The notes: generated by a model not told the origin, from the letters alone. 22,876 nucleotides of DNA from JANRKG01 sp033763635 (GCA_033763635.1 JANRKG010000096.1:1-22876); one strand, 5' to 3'; numbered from the stretch's first letter, positions 1-9,040 are shown. Made by a program: numbers and translations.

Positions 1-22
1 ACCCCTTATTCACCCCTTATTC
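1..22. repeat. Two tandem copies of an 11-base unit
   Basis: ACCCCTTATTC is present twice head to tail, starting at the first base of the window, so a longer array may lie outside it. The core CCCCTTATTC recurs at 3883-3892 inside the proline-rich linker of the glycosidase gene. Confidence 0.6.
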
Positions 23-92
23 AAAGGAACCCTACTTTCAGAGGGTTTTCAAGACATCTTGAGCAAATCCTCTAAGGTCTACCTTGCTATTT

Positions 93-123
93 TACATCTG
101 TCATCAGATTTTGTACAGATGTA
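93..123. repeat. Inverted repeat, operator- or hairpin-like
   Basis: Perfect 9-base arms TACATCTGT (93-101) and ACAGATGTA (115-123) are separated by 13 bases. There is no T-run after the right arm, so it does not look like an intrinsic terminator. It could be an operator or chance; the nearest gene starts about 390 bases downstream. Confidence 0.4.
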
Positions 124-510
124 CTACATCCTCGCCAACACACTTTCCGCCGTTTCAAAAAGTAGCAGATATTTTTTTACTGTAAAACAACTTTTGGGTT
201 GATGTTGTCTTTAAGATTGCAAAAATATTTTCTAACTGAGTTCATTTTTGGGCAAGTATCTAGTCACATACTTTCATGACTAAATTCTTTCGCCCTTGTT
301 ATCGCAACATTGTTGGCATAAATCTTAAATAACCTTCCTTTCGTCGATCAGTTTCTTAATAAAGTGCATCTTTAAACCGAATGATATATGAAGGAAATCA
401 TATATTGCCTATGCTTTAAGGTTGATCAAGCTCCTTCCTCCAATAAAAAATTGCTGGCTTGTTTCGTCTCTCTCAGGCACCCGATTGGATAGGGTCTACA
501 ATCAAGTTAG

Positions 511-3261
511 ATGATTGGGTTCAGTCAAGAGTTTAGCGGTTACTATTCGCCCTCTTTAAGACTCATTAATTTTTCTCCCACCTCGTTGGCATATTTGTTT
601 GTGAGCGTTTCATCACCTTCCTCAGGGTTGAATTTAAAGCAACTTTTCCCTTTTGAGTTGGACGAGTTCCAGTTACAGGCGATCGCAGCCCTGGATGGCG
701 GGCGATCGGTTGTCGTCTGTGCCCCGACCGGATCAGGCAAAACTTTGATTGGGGAGTATGCAATCCATCGGGCACTGAAAAATAGGGGACGAGTCTTTTA
801 CACGACTCCCTTGAAAGCCTTATCGAACCAAAAACTGCGAGACTTTCGGGAGATTTTTGGGAACGATCAAGTCGGGTTACTGACGGGAGATATCTCCATT
901 AATCGAGATGCCCCCATCCTCGTGATGACGACAGAAATCTTCCGTAACATGCTCTATGGCACCCCCATTGGGGAAGTGGGAACCTCCCTCGATCGCGTGG
1001 AAGTTGTGGTGTTGGACGAATGCCACTACATGAATGACCAACAACGGGGCACGGTTTGGGAAGAATCCATCATCTATTGTCCTCAAGAAGTGCAGTTGGT
1101 GGCCCTGTCCGCAACGGTTGCCAACAGCGATCAACTGACAGATTGGATCGGTCGAGTGCATGGGCCAACGGACCTGATTTACTCTGACTTTCGCCCAGTC
1201 CCCCTGCGATTCCATTTTGGCAACCCCAAAGGACTCTTTCCCCTGCTGAACGACGATCGCACTCATATCAACCCCCGTCTTAAGCCCAAAGGCCCCCGCA
1301 AGCGCCAGGAAAGCCCCTCCCTAGCGTTCGTCGTGAGCCAACTCCAACAAAGGGACATGCTACCTGCCATTTATTTCATCTTCAGTCGGCGGGGATGCGA
1401 CCAGGCAATGGCAGAAATTGGGCAAATTTCCCTGGTGAACGATGCAGAAGCCGCAGCACTCAAGCAACAAATTGATCAGTTTTTAGCCAGTCATCCAGAG
1501 GTGTCGCGCGGGAAGCATCTGGACCCGTTATATCGAGGAATTGCAGCCCACCATGCAGGGATTCTTCCGGCCTGGAAGGGATTGGTGGAGGAGCTTTTTC
1601 AGCAGGGCTTAATTAAAGTTGTGTTTGCGACGGAAACCCTTGCTGCGGGCATCAACATGCCCGCCCGGACAACCGTCGTCTCGACCCTCTCGAAGCGCAC
1701 CGATCGCGGTCATCGCCTCTTGAACCCCTCCGAGTTTTTGCAGATGGCGGGACGGGCTGGACGGCGAGGCATGGATAGTTTGGGCCATGTCGTCACCCTG
1801 CAAACCGCCTTTGAGGGAGCGAAGGAAGCTGCCTACCTGGCAACCAGCGGAGCTGATCCCCTGGTGAGCCAGTTCACACCAAGCTATGGTATGGTCCTGA
1901 ACCTGCTCCAGATCCATACCCTGGAAGAAGCGCGGGAACTGGTTGAGCGCAGTTTTGGGCAATATCTGGCAACTCTGTATCTCAAGCCACAACAACAGGC
2001 GATCGATGACCTGTATCAAGAACTCGAACATCACCAGACGTTTTTGGAAGGGGTGAATGAAAAACTGCTCGCTAACTACGAGAAACTCAACGAACGGTTG
2101 AAGGAAGAACGGCGACTGCTCAAGATTCTGCAAAAGCAGGCAGAGGGAGTCCATGAGGATGATATGGCAGTCGCTCTCACCTTTGCAGTGGCGGGAACTA
2201 TCTTGAGCTTGAGCAGTAAGACAGACCAGGACTCCCCCCTTTCAGCGGTTCTCGTTAGCAAAGTTTCTGGAGCAGGAGCTTCCTCCCCTTATTTCATTTG
2301 CTTGGGGCAAGACAACCGCTGGTATGTGGTGACGGTCGCCGAGGTTGCAGGACTGCATGGTGAGTTTCCTCGACTGGCCCAGGTCGATGCCCTATCCGGT
2401 CCTCCAACGGCTCTGCCATTGAAACCGGGACAGACCCATCCGGGAGACGAAACTACTCAGGCGATCGTAGACCAGATTCCCGACATCCCAGACTTTGGGG
2501 AATCTCCAGAAGTGAAAGCCCAGATACAACGCATGAAGGCAGTTCAGGCCCAGATTGACACTCACCCAGCCCGAGAGTGGGGAAACCCAGGGCAACTGTT
2601 AAAAAGGCGGCGGCGGATTGTGGCTCTCCAGGAAGAAATTACCGATCGCGAGACCAAATTGGATCGGGACTCCCACCGCCACTGGCAGGAATTCATGAGC
2701 TTGATTGAAGTGCTCACCTTCTTCGGTTGTCTGGAGGAACAGGGCGACCAGATCCGGCCCACTTTTGTCGGAGAAGCGATCGCTGCCATTCGCGGAGAAA
2801 ATGAATTGTGGTTGGGGCTGGCCCTCCTGTCAGGAGCGTTCGATGGCGTAGAACCGCACCATCTGGCGGCGATTTGTGCGGCCCTGGTCACAGAAGCCTC
2901 CCGCCCTGACAGTTGGACCCGCTACGACCTGTCCTCTGAAGTGGAAGAAGCCCTGGGAGAGGTGCGGGGTCTTCGTCGCCAGCTCTTTCAGGTACAACGG
3001 CGCTGTCAGGTGATGATGCCGATTTGGTTAGAGGATCAACTTGTGTCGATCGTCGAGCGGTGGGCACTGGGGGTAAACTGGACGGAGCTTTGTACAAATA
3101 CCAGCCTGGACGAGGGGGATGTGGTCCGCATCCTACGCCGCACCCTGGATCTCCTCTCCCAAATCCCCCATGTTCCCCATCTCCCTGATACGTTGAAACA
3201 GAATGCGCGGCGGGCAACTGGCTTGATTGATCGTTTCCCAGTGAACGAGGATCGGGAATAG
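511..3261 (+). CDS. Ski2-like DEAD/DEAH-box RNA helicase
   Basis: Superfamily 2 helicase of the Ski2/Mtr4 (DSHCT) type found across cyanobacteria; it probably unwinds RNA in the cytoplasm during decay or processing. Visible motifs are Walker A APTGSGKT (residues 71-78), motif II DECH (169-172), motif III SAT (200-202), motif V TETLAAGINMPARTTV (374-389) and motif VI QMAGRAGRRG (411-420). A long charged helical region follows, and a C-terminal DSHCT-like helical domain covers roughly residues 720-900. The length (916) fits the family. The first 35 residues look unlike family N-termini and no clear Shine-Dalgarno precedes 511; an in-frame GTG at 601 (886 residues, beginning VSVSSPSSG) may be the real start. 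The neighbour downstream is unrelated. Family assignment is firm; the specific RNA substrate is unknown. Confidence 0.93.
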   Translation: MIGFSQEFSGYYSPSLRLINFSPTSLAYLFVSVSSPSSGLNLKQLFPFELDEFQLQAIAALDGGRSVVVCAPTGSGKTLIGEYAIHRALKNRGRVFYTTPLKALSNQKLRDFREIFGNDQVGLLTGDISINRDAPILVMTTEIFRNMLYGTPIGEVGTSLDRVEVVVLDECHYMNDQQRGTVWEESIIYCPQEVQLVALSATVANSDQLTDWIGRVHGPTDLIYSDFRPVPLRFHFGNPKGLFPLLNDDRTHINPRLKPKGPRKRQESPSLAFVVSQLQQRDMLPAIYFIFSRRGCDQAMAEIGQISLVNDAEAAALKQQIDQFLASHPEVSRGKHLDPLYRGIAAHHAGILPAWKGLVEELFQQGLIKVVFATETLAAGINMPARTTVVSTLSKRTDRGHRLLNPSEFLQMAGRAGRRGMDSLGHVVTLQTAFEGAKEAAYLATSGADPLVSQFTPSYGMVLNLLQIHTLEEARELVERSFGQYLATLYLKPQQQAIDDLYQELEHHQTFLEGVNEKLLANYEKLNERLKEERRLLKILQKQAEGVHEDDMAVALTFAVAGTILSLSSKTDQDSPLSAVLVSKVSGAGASSPYFICLGQDNRWYVVTVAEVAGLHGEFPRLAQVDALSGPPTALPLKPGQTHPGDETTQAIVDQIPDIPDFGESPEVKAQIQRMKAVQAQIDTHPAREWGNPGQLLKRRRRIVALQEEITDRETKLDRDSHRHWQEFMSLIEVLTFFGCLEEQGDQIRPTFVGEAIAAIRGENELWLGLALLSGAFDGVEPHHLAAICAALVTEASRPDSWTRYDLSSEVEEALGEVRGLRRQLFQVQRRCQVMMPIWLEDQLVSIVERWALGVNWTELCTNTSLDEGDVVRILRRTLDLLSQIPHVPHLPDTLKQNARRATGLIDRFPVNEDRE

Positions 3262-3349
3262 GGGGGAATTTGTAGTCCCGTAATCCTTCCCTGATCCGCC
3301 ACCCTCCATTCTTGTTAGAGTAGGGGCTGTCGGCTTTTGGGATCATGCT

Positions 3350-5755
3350 TTGATTGGTTTGCCCCCTGACTCACCTCAGCACCTTCGATCGCTGGGGATT
3401 GGATTGCTTAGTACCGTTCTGAGTCTTTTGCTACAATTCAGCACCGGAATCCTTTCTGCCCAGGCGAGGGCGATCGTGTTGGGGGTTGTGCGGAATCAAT
3501 ATAACGCAGCCCAGTGGGAACAACTGACCACCCACCTGCAAACCGCTAATGTAGCCTACCGGACCATCGATCTGACCCAGGTTAAAACGACCCGTGACTT
3601 GGCAGGGGTAACAGTCCTGACCCTTCCCAGCGTAGAAAACCTGACCCTGGATCAGATCATTGTACTCCGGGATTGGATCAGCCAGGGAGGACGAGTCGTA
3701 ACCGGGCAGCAGTGGCAAACCGATTTAAACGCTCTCCTCACGCAAACCCCTCCTCTTACCCAAACTTCTCTTACCCAAACTCCTCCCCATCCTCAAGGGC
3801 AGAACCAACCGTCCCCCGCTTCCGTTCCCCAACCTGCCCGCACGTCTCAATCGCCAGTCCTGGCCCCATCTCCGCCTTCTCGCCCCTTATTCCAAACCCC
3901 CAGCCCCCCATCCACAGATCCCGCTGAAGCGGTTGCTCCTCCAGGATTACAGGTCGAACCTGGCAGACTGCCAATCACCGTATTAGAAGCAGTCACCTTA
4001 CGGCAGGAATTAGAAAATCTCGCGGGACGGGTGGAAAGCGCCCTACTCATGGCAGAAGTGAACAGTGCTACAACTGCCCGTCGCTCCAGTCAGTCAACCC
4101 TGCCAGAGTCTTCTAGTTCCAAAGGTACTCACTCCTTACAGCCCCTTACCGAAGCAAGGCAAGGCATCCGGGCCTTTACAGATCTGGTCGGTCAGAGAAA
4201 TTATGCAGCCGCTCGTCAGGTCTGGTTGCAGACCCGAAATACGCTTTGGGCCAGTTATCCCCTGGATCAGCCTGTCGCCCAACCCGAAATTCGGGCAGTC
4301 TGGTTGGACCGGGGAACGATCGTCCGAGCAGGGTCCGAAGCGGGACTCACCCGTGTCTTCGATCGCCTCGCTGCGGCTGGCATTAATACCGTCTTTATTG
4401 AAACAATCAATGCGGGCTACCCGATTTATCCCAGTCAAGTAGCTTCCCAGAAAAATCCCCTGATTCAAGGATGGGACCCCCTGGCGGTCGCTGTGAAATT
4501 GGGGCATGCCCGCAAGATGGAAGTGCATGCCTGGGTGTGGGTCTTTGCCGGAGGTCATACCCGGCACAATGCCCTGCTGAATTTGCCTCCCTCCTATCCC
4601 GGCCCTGTGATCGCCAAACACCCGATCTGGGCCAATCGTGATAATCGGGGCGCTTTCGTTCCGATCGGGCAAAACAAACCCTTTCTCGACCCAGCGAATC
4701 CAGAGGTTCGCAGCTATCTCATCCGCCTCTTTAGTGAAATTGTCACCCGCTATGACGTAGATGGGTTGCAATTCGATTACATTCGTTACCCCTTTCAAGA
4801 TCCGGGGGCCAATCGTACCTATGGGTATGGACTGGCCGCCCGTCAGCAGTTCGAAAAATTGACCGGAGTAGACCCCATCACCCTTTCTCCCCGCAGTTCC
4901 TCCCCGGAGGGTCGCTCCCTTTGGCAACGGTGGACAGAGTTTCGGGCGGAACAAGTGAACCGCTTTGTCGCTGAAGCGTCTCAGGAACTCCGCCGTTTGC
5001 GACCCAATCTTATTCTGTCCGCTGCTGTCTTTCCCCTGTCAGAACACGATCGTCTGCATAAACTGCAACAACAATGGGAAAGCTGGGCAAAGAACGGACA
5101 CATTGACCTGCTCATCCCCATGTCCTACGCTGCGGATACCAATCGCTTTCAGCGGTTAATTCAACCCTGGATGGGGGAAGAAGGTTTGGGAGCGACCCTC
5201 CTGTCTCCTGGCATTTATCTCTTGAATTTGCCCGAAACAGCTACCATCGACCAAATTCAAACTTTGAGAAATTTACCCACTGGGGGATACGTCCTCTTTG
5301 CTGCCGAGCATTTGAGCGATCGGCTCCAACAAATTTTCACCTTTGCCCAGGGAAATGCGTCTGCCCTGACCACGACTCCCATTCCCTACCGTCACCCCCT
5401 GGCAACCGCTGCGGCCCGGTTTACAGCCCTTCAACAAGAATGGGAGTTGCTTCTGAGCGACCAACAACTCCGCCTTTCTGAAACGACTGTGAACCAATGG
5501 CGAACCCAATCCCAAACTCTACAACAAACCCTGAGCCAACTCGCTGCCAATCCTTCGGAACAGCAGTTCTCAAGCGCCCAAGTTCTGCTGACCCGCTACC
5601 GTAGTCAGTTTAAGGAGTGGATGCGCTTTCAACCCCAGCAACAGAACTCGCAGATCCAGAACTGGGAGTATCGGCTGGCGGCGATCGAAACCCTCTTACG
5701 TTATGGAGAACGCAGACATCTGCAACAACAGGCCCTGGAAGCCATGAAGCCCTGA
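3350..5755 (+). CDS. Exported GH10-like glycosidase (GHL10 / DUF187 family)
   Basis: A hydrophobic stretch at residues 15-37 followed by SAQA predicts Sec export. Residues 42-125 resemble a small alpha/beta domain. Residues 131-200 form a Pro/Ser/Thr/Gln-rich linker with repeated TQTPP/TQTSL units. The catalytic-like domain starts near residue 312 (PEIRAVWLDRG) and shows the family signature GLQFDYIRYP (472-481), then VFPLSEH and IPMSY blocks. The last 150 residues are Gln-rich and helical. The family is a TIM-barrel glycosidase relative acting on cell-wall or extracellular polysaccharide; the substrate here is unknown. The reading frame opens with TTG at 3350; no ATG precedes the signal sequence in frame, so TTG or another near-cognate start is likely. 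It converges on the dehydratase gene with 8 bases between stop codons. Confidence 0.85.
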   Translation: MIGLPPDSPQHLRSLGIGLLSTVLSLLLQFSTGILSAQARAIVLGVVRNQYNAAQWEQLTTHLQTANVAYRTIDLTQVKTTRDLAGVTVLTLPSVENLTLDQIIVLRDWISQGGRVVTGQQWQTDLNALLTQTPPLTQTSLTQTPPHPQGQNQPSPASVPQPARTSQSPVLAPSPPSRPLFQTPSPPSTDPAEAVAPPGLQVEPGRLPITVLEAVTLRQELENLAGRVESALLMAEVNSATTARRSSQSTLPESSSSKGTHSLQPLTEARQGIRAFTDLVGQRNYAAARQVWLQTRNTLWASYPLDQPVAQPEIRAVWLDRGTIVRAGSEAGLTRVFDRLAAAGINTVFIETINAGYPIYPSQVASQKNPLIQGWDPLAVAVKLGHARKMEVHAWVWVFAGGHTRHNALLNLPPSYPGPVIAKHPIWANRDNRGAFVPIGQNKPFLDPANPEVRSYLIRLFSEIVTRYDVDGLQFDYIRYPFQDPGANRTYGYGLAARQQFEKLTGVDPITLSPRSSSPEGRSLWQRWTEFRAEQVNRFVAEASQELRRLRPNLILSAAVFPLSEHDRLHKLQQQWESWAKNGHIDLLIPMSYAADTNRFQRLIQPWMGEEGLGATLLSPGIYLLNLPETATIDQIQTLRNLPTGGYVLFAAEHLSDRLQQIFTFAQGNASALTTTPIPYRHPLATAAARFTALQQEWELLLSDQQLRLSETTVNQWRTQSQTLQQTLSQLAANPSEQQFSSAQVLLTRYRSQFKEWMRFQPQQQNSQIQNWEYRLAAIETLLRYGERRHLQQQALEAMKP
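3753..3781 (+). repeat. Short tandem repeat inside the glycosidase linker
   Basis: CTCTTACCCAAACT occurs at 3753-3766 and 3768-3781 (period 15), so it preserves frame and duplicates the LTQT segment of the disordered linker. It suggests a linker that changes length by slippage. Confidence 0.6.
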
Positions 5756-5763
5756 ACGGCCCA

Positions 5764-6726
5764 TTACTTCAATTCAGTGAGGGCAGCCTGTACCATTTCA
5801 CGGGCAATATCCCCCATCTGATATTTTGCTTGCCAACCAAATCGTTGCTTTGCCTTGCTGGGGTTCCCTCGGCTAATGGCAATGTCCGTTGGGCGAAAGA
5901 GGGTGCGATCGATCACCACATGGTCTTGCCAATTCATTCCTAAGGATGAAAACACCTCTGACACAAAGACTTCTAAGCGCGAAGTGGTTCCTGTCGCAAT
6001 CACATAATCGTCGGGTTGATCCTGTTGCAGCATGTGATACATCGCCTCTACATACTCCGGTGCCCACCCCCAATCTCGCTGAATCGAGATATCACCCAGG
6101 TAGAGCTTATCGGCTTGCCCCTGCGCGATTTTACAAGCAGTCGTCACAATTTTCTGAGTCACAAACCGCTTGGGACGCAGGGGCGATTCGTGGTTGAACA
6201 AAATGCCAGAGCAAGCAAATAAATTGTAGGCTTCCCGGTAGTTTGCCACCTCCCAAAATGCCGCTGCCTTTGCCACTGCATAGGGGCTTCGAGGCCGAAA
6301 GGGGGTCGTTTCATCCGCTGCTTGATTGCCCGTCTCACCAAAACAATCACTTGACCCTGCGTTATAAAATTTGATCGGCGCACCCGTGAACCGAATCACC
6401 TCCAGTAAGTTCAAACACCCCAGGGCGATACTTTCCATCGTTTCAACGGGCTGTTCAAAGGAAAGCCCTACAGAGGTTTGCCCTGCCAGGTTATAAATTT
6501 CATCGGGCTGAACCTTATTAATGACCTGGAGAACACTCCGAAAGTCGTTCACTGCCATCGATTCAACTTTGACCTGCTCCCGAATACCCAGAGATTGCAA
6601 GTTGGAAAAGGTAGAAACTTGAGCATCTCGCGAGGTTCCCCAAACAACATATCCTTTGCTGAGGAGTAGTTGGGCCAAGTAGGCACCATCCTGTCCAGAG
6701 ATGCCACAAATCAACGCTTTTTTCAT
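5764..6726 (-). CDS. gmd: GDP-mannose 4,6-dehydratase
   Basis: Extended SDR enzyme that converts GDP-mannose to GDP-4-keto-6-deoxymannose, the precursor of fucose/rhamnose-type deoxysugars for surface polysaccharide. The N-terminal nucleotide-binding loop is GISGQDGAYLA. Family blocks include AGQTSVGLSFEQP, the hallmark NHESPLRPKRFVTQKI and QRDWGWAPEYVEAM. The SDR pair is Y149/K153 in SPYAVAK. The segment usually read as TSE(L/M)YG is SSDCFG here, so the catalytic Thr-x-Glu positions appear as Ser125 and Asp127. I start at ATG 6726 (320 residues), directly before MKKALICGISG; the frame stays open to 6762 but the extra 12 residues are not family-like. It lies downstream of the small 6877-7182 gene on the same strand, 150 bases away. 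The specific activity is inferred from family blocks. Confidence 0.9.
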   Translation of the reverse strand: MKKALICGISGQDGAYLAQLLLSKGYVVWGTSRDAQVSTFSNLQSLGIREQVKVESMAVNDFRSVLQVINKVQPDEIYNLAGQTSVGLSFEQPVETMESIALGCLNLLEVIRFTGAPIKFYNAGSSDCFGETGNQAADETTPFRPRSPYAVAKAAAFWEVANYREAYNLFACSGILFNHESPLRPKRFVTQKIVTTACKIAQGQADKLYLGDISIQRDWGWAPEYVEAMYHMLQQDQPDDYVIATGTTSRLEVFVSEVFSSLGMNWQDHVVIDRTLFRPTDIAISRGNPSKAKQRFGWQAKYQMGDIAREMVQAALTELK

Positions 6727-6876
6727 AATGAACTCAATCGCAGGTGAGGACGACTCTAACAAACTTTCCTCCCTCCAGCCATCATACGGTGCTGCCCGTC
6801 TCTTCAGGGAGGCAGAGGTGCTTTCAAGGGACTCTTTTATCCTTCACAATGAAAATTGAACACCAGGATGGTGGAA

Positions 6877-7182
6877 TCAAGTTTGTCCACTTTGCCGATC
6901 GCTCACCGCCAGCGCCAACGCCTTAGCCACTTTGGAAAAATATTGATTGTCTTTTCCTCGACAAAAATTCAAGAGCCAGCGGCGAGTGACAGGGTTCCAA
7001 ATCAGTTCAATCAAACTGCGATCGTCTGCCCAAATATGGCCTACGTAATCCTCTGGCAATTGGCATTGTCTAACAGATCCACTAAACTCAGTGGCCTCAT
7101 CAATGATTTCTAGTGGAATCAAGTCAGTGAGTTGTCTAAATTCATCAACGGCAAGTCGTTTCCTGCGATTCCCTTTTTTCAT
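6877..7182 (-). CDS. Small hypothetical protein (101 aa)
   Basis: Not recognised. The product begins MKKGNRRKRL (strongly basic), has a mixed alpha/beta-looking middle (DYVGHIWADDRSLIELIWNP) and a helical end. GGGA lies a few bases upstream of the ATG as a weak ribosome-binding site. It lies on the same strand as the dehydratase, 150 bases upstream of it, so co-transcription is possible. Overlapping plus-strand frames (for example 6856-7113) have poorer amino-acid composition and no ribosome-binding site, which is why I prefer the minus strand. No transmembrane segment or signal peptide. It could be a spurious frame. Confidence 0.5.
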   Translation of the reverse strand: MKKGNRRKRLAVDEFRQLTDLIPLEIIDEATEFSGSVRQCQLPEDYVGHIWADDRSLIELIWNPVTRRWLLNFCRGKDNQYFSKVAKALALAVSDRQSGQT

Positions 7183-7362
7183 AAGTTCCCAGCAGGCAGT
7201 AAAACAGAAGCCTTTTTTCTCAGCCTAACTTATTCTTCCAGAAGCTTGCAGCTTTGAAGAGAAGGTGCTTTACAGAAACTTGAAAAATCTATCTTCTCAG
7301 ATTGATGGCGATTGATTAGGCTCCGAGCTACTTTCAGACTCAGGAATCAACGAAAAAATCCC

Positions 7363-7968
7363 ATGCTTCAAGATTTTTTTACCTTTATACTGAAAACGTC
7401 ACGCTTGCCTGAAAAAGTTAATACAGATAAGTGGGTGAGGGGAGCAATGCATATTAATCCAGACTTGGCACTGGCTTATTTAAAGCGAGGTGATCATCAC
7501 TACTCCCAGGGAGACTGGCACCAGGCGATCGCAAACTACCAGCAAGCGACTCGGTTTCGTCCAGACTATGCATCAGCTTACCGTCACCTGGGCCATGCCT
7601 ACTGTCGGCTTCGTGACTTTGGGTTGGCGCAAAGTGCTTATTACCGAGCGCTAGACCTCCAGCCGGACCATGCAGGAAGTTATTACAACTTAGGATTTGT
7701 CTTTGCTCGACAGGGGAATCAGCAAGCCGCTATCAATCACTACAACCAGGCAATCCATCTCAATCCCCACCATGCCAAAACCTACTTCAATCGGGGTCTC
7801 GCCCATCTGCGTCTGGGCAATTCCCCTGAAGCCCTGAATGACCTGCAAAAAGCATCTGAACTCTTCCAGGCCCATTGCCGGAAGGGTGATTATCAGCAAA
7901 CCCTATTATTGATAGAAAAATTGCGATCGTTAGTCGAGAAACCTAAACTGCTCAGTCATGCAGGGTAA
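7363..7968 (+). CDS. Tetratricopeptide-repeat protein
   Basis: At least four consecutive TPR units are visible, each with the G/Y...A...Y..A......P pattern: INPDLALAYLKRGDHHY, RPDYASAYRHLGHAY, QPDHAGSYYNLGFVF and NPHHAKTYFNRGLAH. TPRs form a superhelical protein-binding scaffold; no catalytic domain is attached, so the partner is unknown. No signal peptide is apparent. The frame is open from a TTG at 7312; I chose ATG 7363 (201 residues). A second candidate is ATG 7447 (173 residues), which begins exactly at the first TPR and has the purine-rich GAGGGGAG at 7437-7444 just before it. The gene converges on the hydrolase gene with 18 bases between them. Confidence 0.85.
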   Translation: MLQDFFTFILKTSRLPEKVNTDKWVRGAMHINPDLALAYLKRGDHHYSQGDWHQAIANYQQATRFRPDYASAYRHLGHAYCRLRDFGLAQSAYYRALDLQPDHAGSYYNLGFVFARQGNQQAAINHYNQAIHLNPHHAKTYFNRGLAHLRLGNSPEALNDLQKASELFQAHCRKGDYQQTLLLIEKLRSLVEKPKLLSHAG

Positions 7969-7986
7969 GACTCCTTTGGGAAAGCA

Positions 7987-8910
7987 TCATTCACCTTGGA
8001 GAATCCAATTTTGCAAAATCGGATTCACTAATTCGGGAGCTTCATCCTGGGGACAATGGCCTACCCCTTCCAGGGGAATAAACTGCTTGACTTGAGGAAA
8101 GTTCGCCAGTTCCCGCCCCAGAGCGATCGGCTCCCAGGGATCAGCGGCTCCCCAAAGCAAAATGGCAGGACAGGGCAACACTGCTAATAGATCTTCCGGC
8201 AAAGGCCCCTGAGAATATCCGGTAAAAGCCAGAAAGACATCTGCCGCCCCTTCATCTTGCGCCGCCGACAACAGGAGATCCACTAATTCATCCGTCACCG
8301 CTTCCGATCGGGCATACGCCTTCAGCAAAATTTTTCTCACCGTATCGGGACGGGCCACCTGGCGAAAAAATTGCTGTCCGATCCACTTTTGCTTTAAGAC
8401 TTGTTGCAACAAAGGTGCCCCCATGCGCTTGTACCAGGGTTGCTGCATCCGGTGGCGATCGTGCAAGAGACGCAGAGAGCAGTTCAGGAGTGCCAGCTTT
8501 GTTACCACATCTGGATGATCCACCGCTGTTTGCATGACGGCAATACACCCAATGGAGTTGCCAACCAGTACCGCCGGACCCCCAATCACCTCCCGGCAGA
8601 AGTCTGCAATTTGCTGGCCCCAGGTTTCAAAGGTGTACTCAATGCTTTGTCCATGTTGGAGCGGCCCCACCGGAGGCTTTGCTGACTGCCCAAACCCAAT
8701 TAAGTCGATCGCATACACCCGACCGATCTTTGCCAACACTGGAATGTTTTTGCGCCAGTGCCCCCAGGAAGCCCCAAACCCATGGACAAGAACGATTGCA
8801 GGTCCTTCTGTTCCCTGAGTGTGATACCGAATAGGAAACCCGTTCCAAATCAATTGGGGATGCTGGACTTCACCCGATACGTGAGGCTGACCAATGGAAC
8901 TGGCAATCAT
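7987..8910 (-). CDS. Alpha/beta hydrolase
   Basis: A 307-residue alpha/beta-hydrolase fold protein. The oxyanion-hole loop is VHGFGASWGHW, the nucleophile elbow GNSIG (Ser119), the acid GAADPWEP (Asp257) and the base GVGHCPQDE (His285), so the catalytic triad is complete. The blocks RVYAIDLIGFGQSAKP and GFGASWGHWRKN are like the group containing plant and cyanobacterial pheophytinase / chlorophyll dephytylase proteins. That is a hint from similarity by eye, not proof; a general esterase or dehalogenase-like enzyme is possible. Start ATG 8910 is preferred over the in-frame TTG at 8922. No signal peptide; cytoplasmic. A 198-base gap separates it from the downstream glycosyltransferase gene. Confidence 0.87.
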   Translation of the reverse strand: MIASSIGQPHVSGEVQHPQLIWNGFPIRYHTQGTEGPAIVLVHGFGASWGHWRKNIPVLAKIGRVYAIDLIGFGQSAKPPVGPLQHGQSIEYTFETWGQQIADFCREVIGGPAVLVGNSIGCIAVMQTAVDHPDVVTKLALLNCSLRLLHDRHRMQQPWYKRMGAPLLQQVLKQKWIGQQFFRQVARPDTVRKILLKAYARSEAVTDELVDLLLSAAQDEGAADVFLAFTGYSQGPLPEDLLAVLPCPAILLWGAADPWEPIALGRELANFPQVKQFIPLEGVGHCPQDEAPELVNPILQNWILQGE

Positions 8911-9016
8911 AAGTAGCAGCAAAGTTTTTCTTTACTGAGCTTAACAATTTTTCCAGAGGGTTGCACGCTCAGGGCTACACCCTTAGGGATTTACAAATTA
9001 ATAAAGTACCAGTCAC

Positions 9017-9040
9017 CGGGCTTCGACTTCGCTCAGCCCG
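9017..9040. repeat. Hairpin repeat with a CTTCGACTTCGCTCAG core
   Basis: Arms CGGGCT (9017-9022) and AGCCCG (9035-9040) enclose a core shared, with one change, with the element at 17722-17737. This is a dispersed repeat type often seen in cyanobacterial intergenic DNA. It lies between the hydrolase and glycosyltransferase genes, with no T-run, so it is probably a repeat rather than a terminator. Confidence 0.5.

Larger units (their letters stand above)
1..510. other. Non-coding stretch before the helicase gene
   Basis: No open reading frame of useful length on either strand. The stretch is AT-rich. It opens with two tandem copies of ACCCCTTATTC (1-11, 12-22), carries a 9-base dyad (TACATCTGT 93-101 / ACAGATGTA 115-123) and a short AT-rich hairpin (ATATATGA 384-391 / TCATATAT 398-405). 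The last 100 bases presumably hold the helicase promoter, but I cannot pick a convincing -35/-10 pair. No tRNA or known RNA family is recognised. Confidence 0.7.

Noticed and set aside
113..124. GTACAGATGTAC as an NtcA site
   Set aside because: The spacing between GTA and TAC is six bases rather than eight.
1609..2154. 181-residue minus-strand open frame
   Set aside because: Antisense to helicase motifs V and VI, which are clearly the coding strand.
4136..4954. 272-residue minus-strand open frame
   Set aside because: Lies wholly inside the glycosidase gene; its composition is that of a shadow frame and it shows no family motif.
6856..7113. 85-residue plus-strand frame opposite the small hypothetical gene
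   Set aside because: No ribosome-binding site and less protein-like composition than the minus-strand frame.
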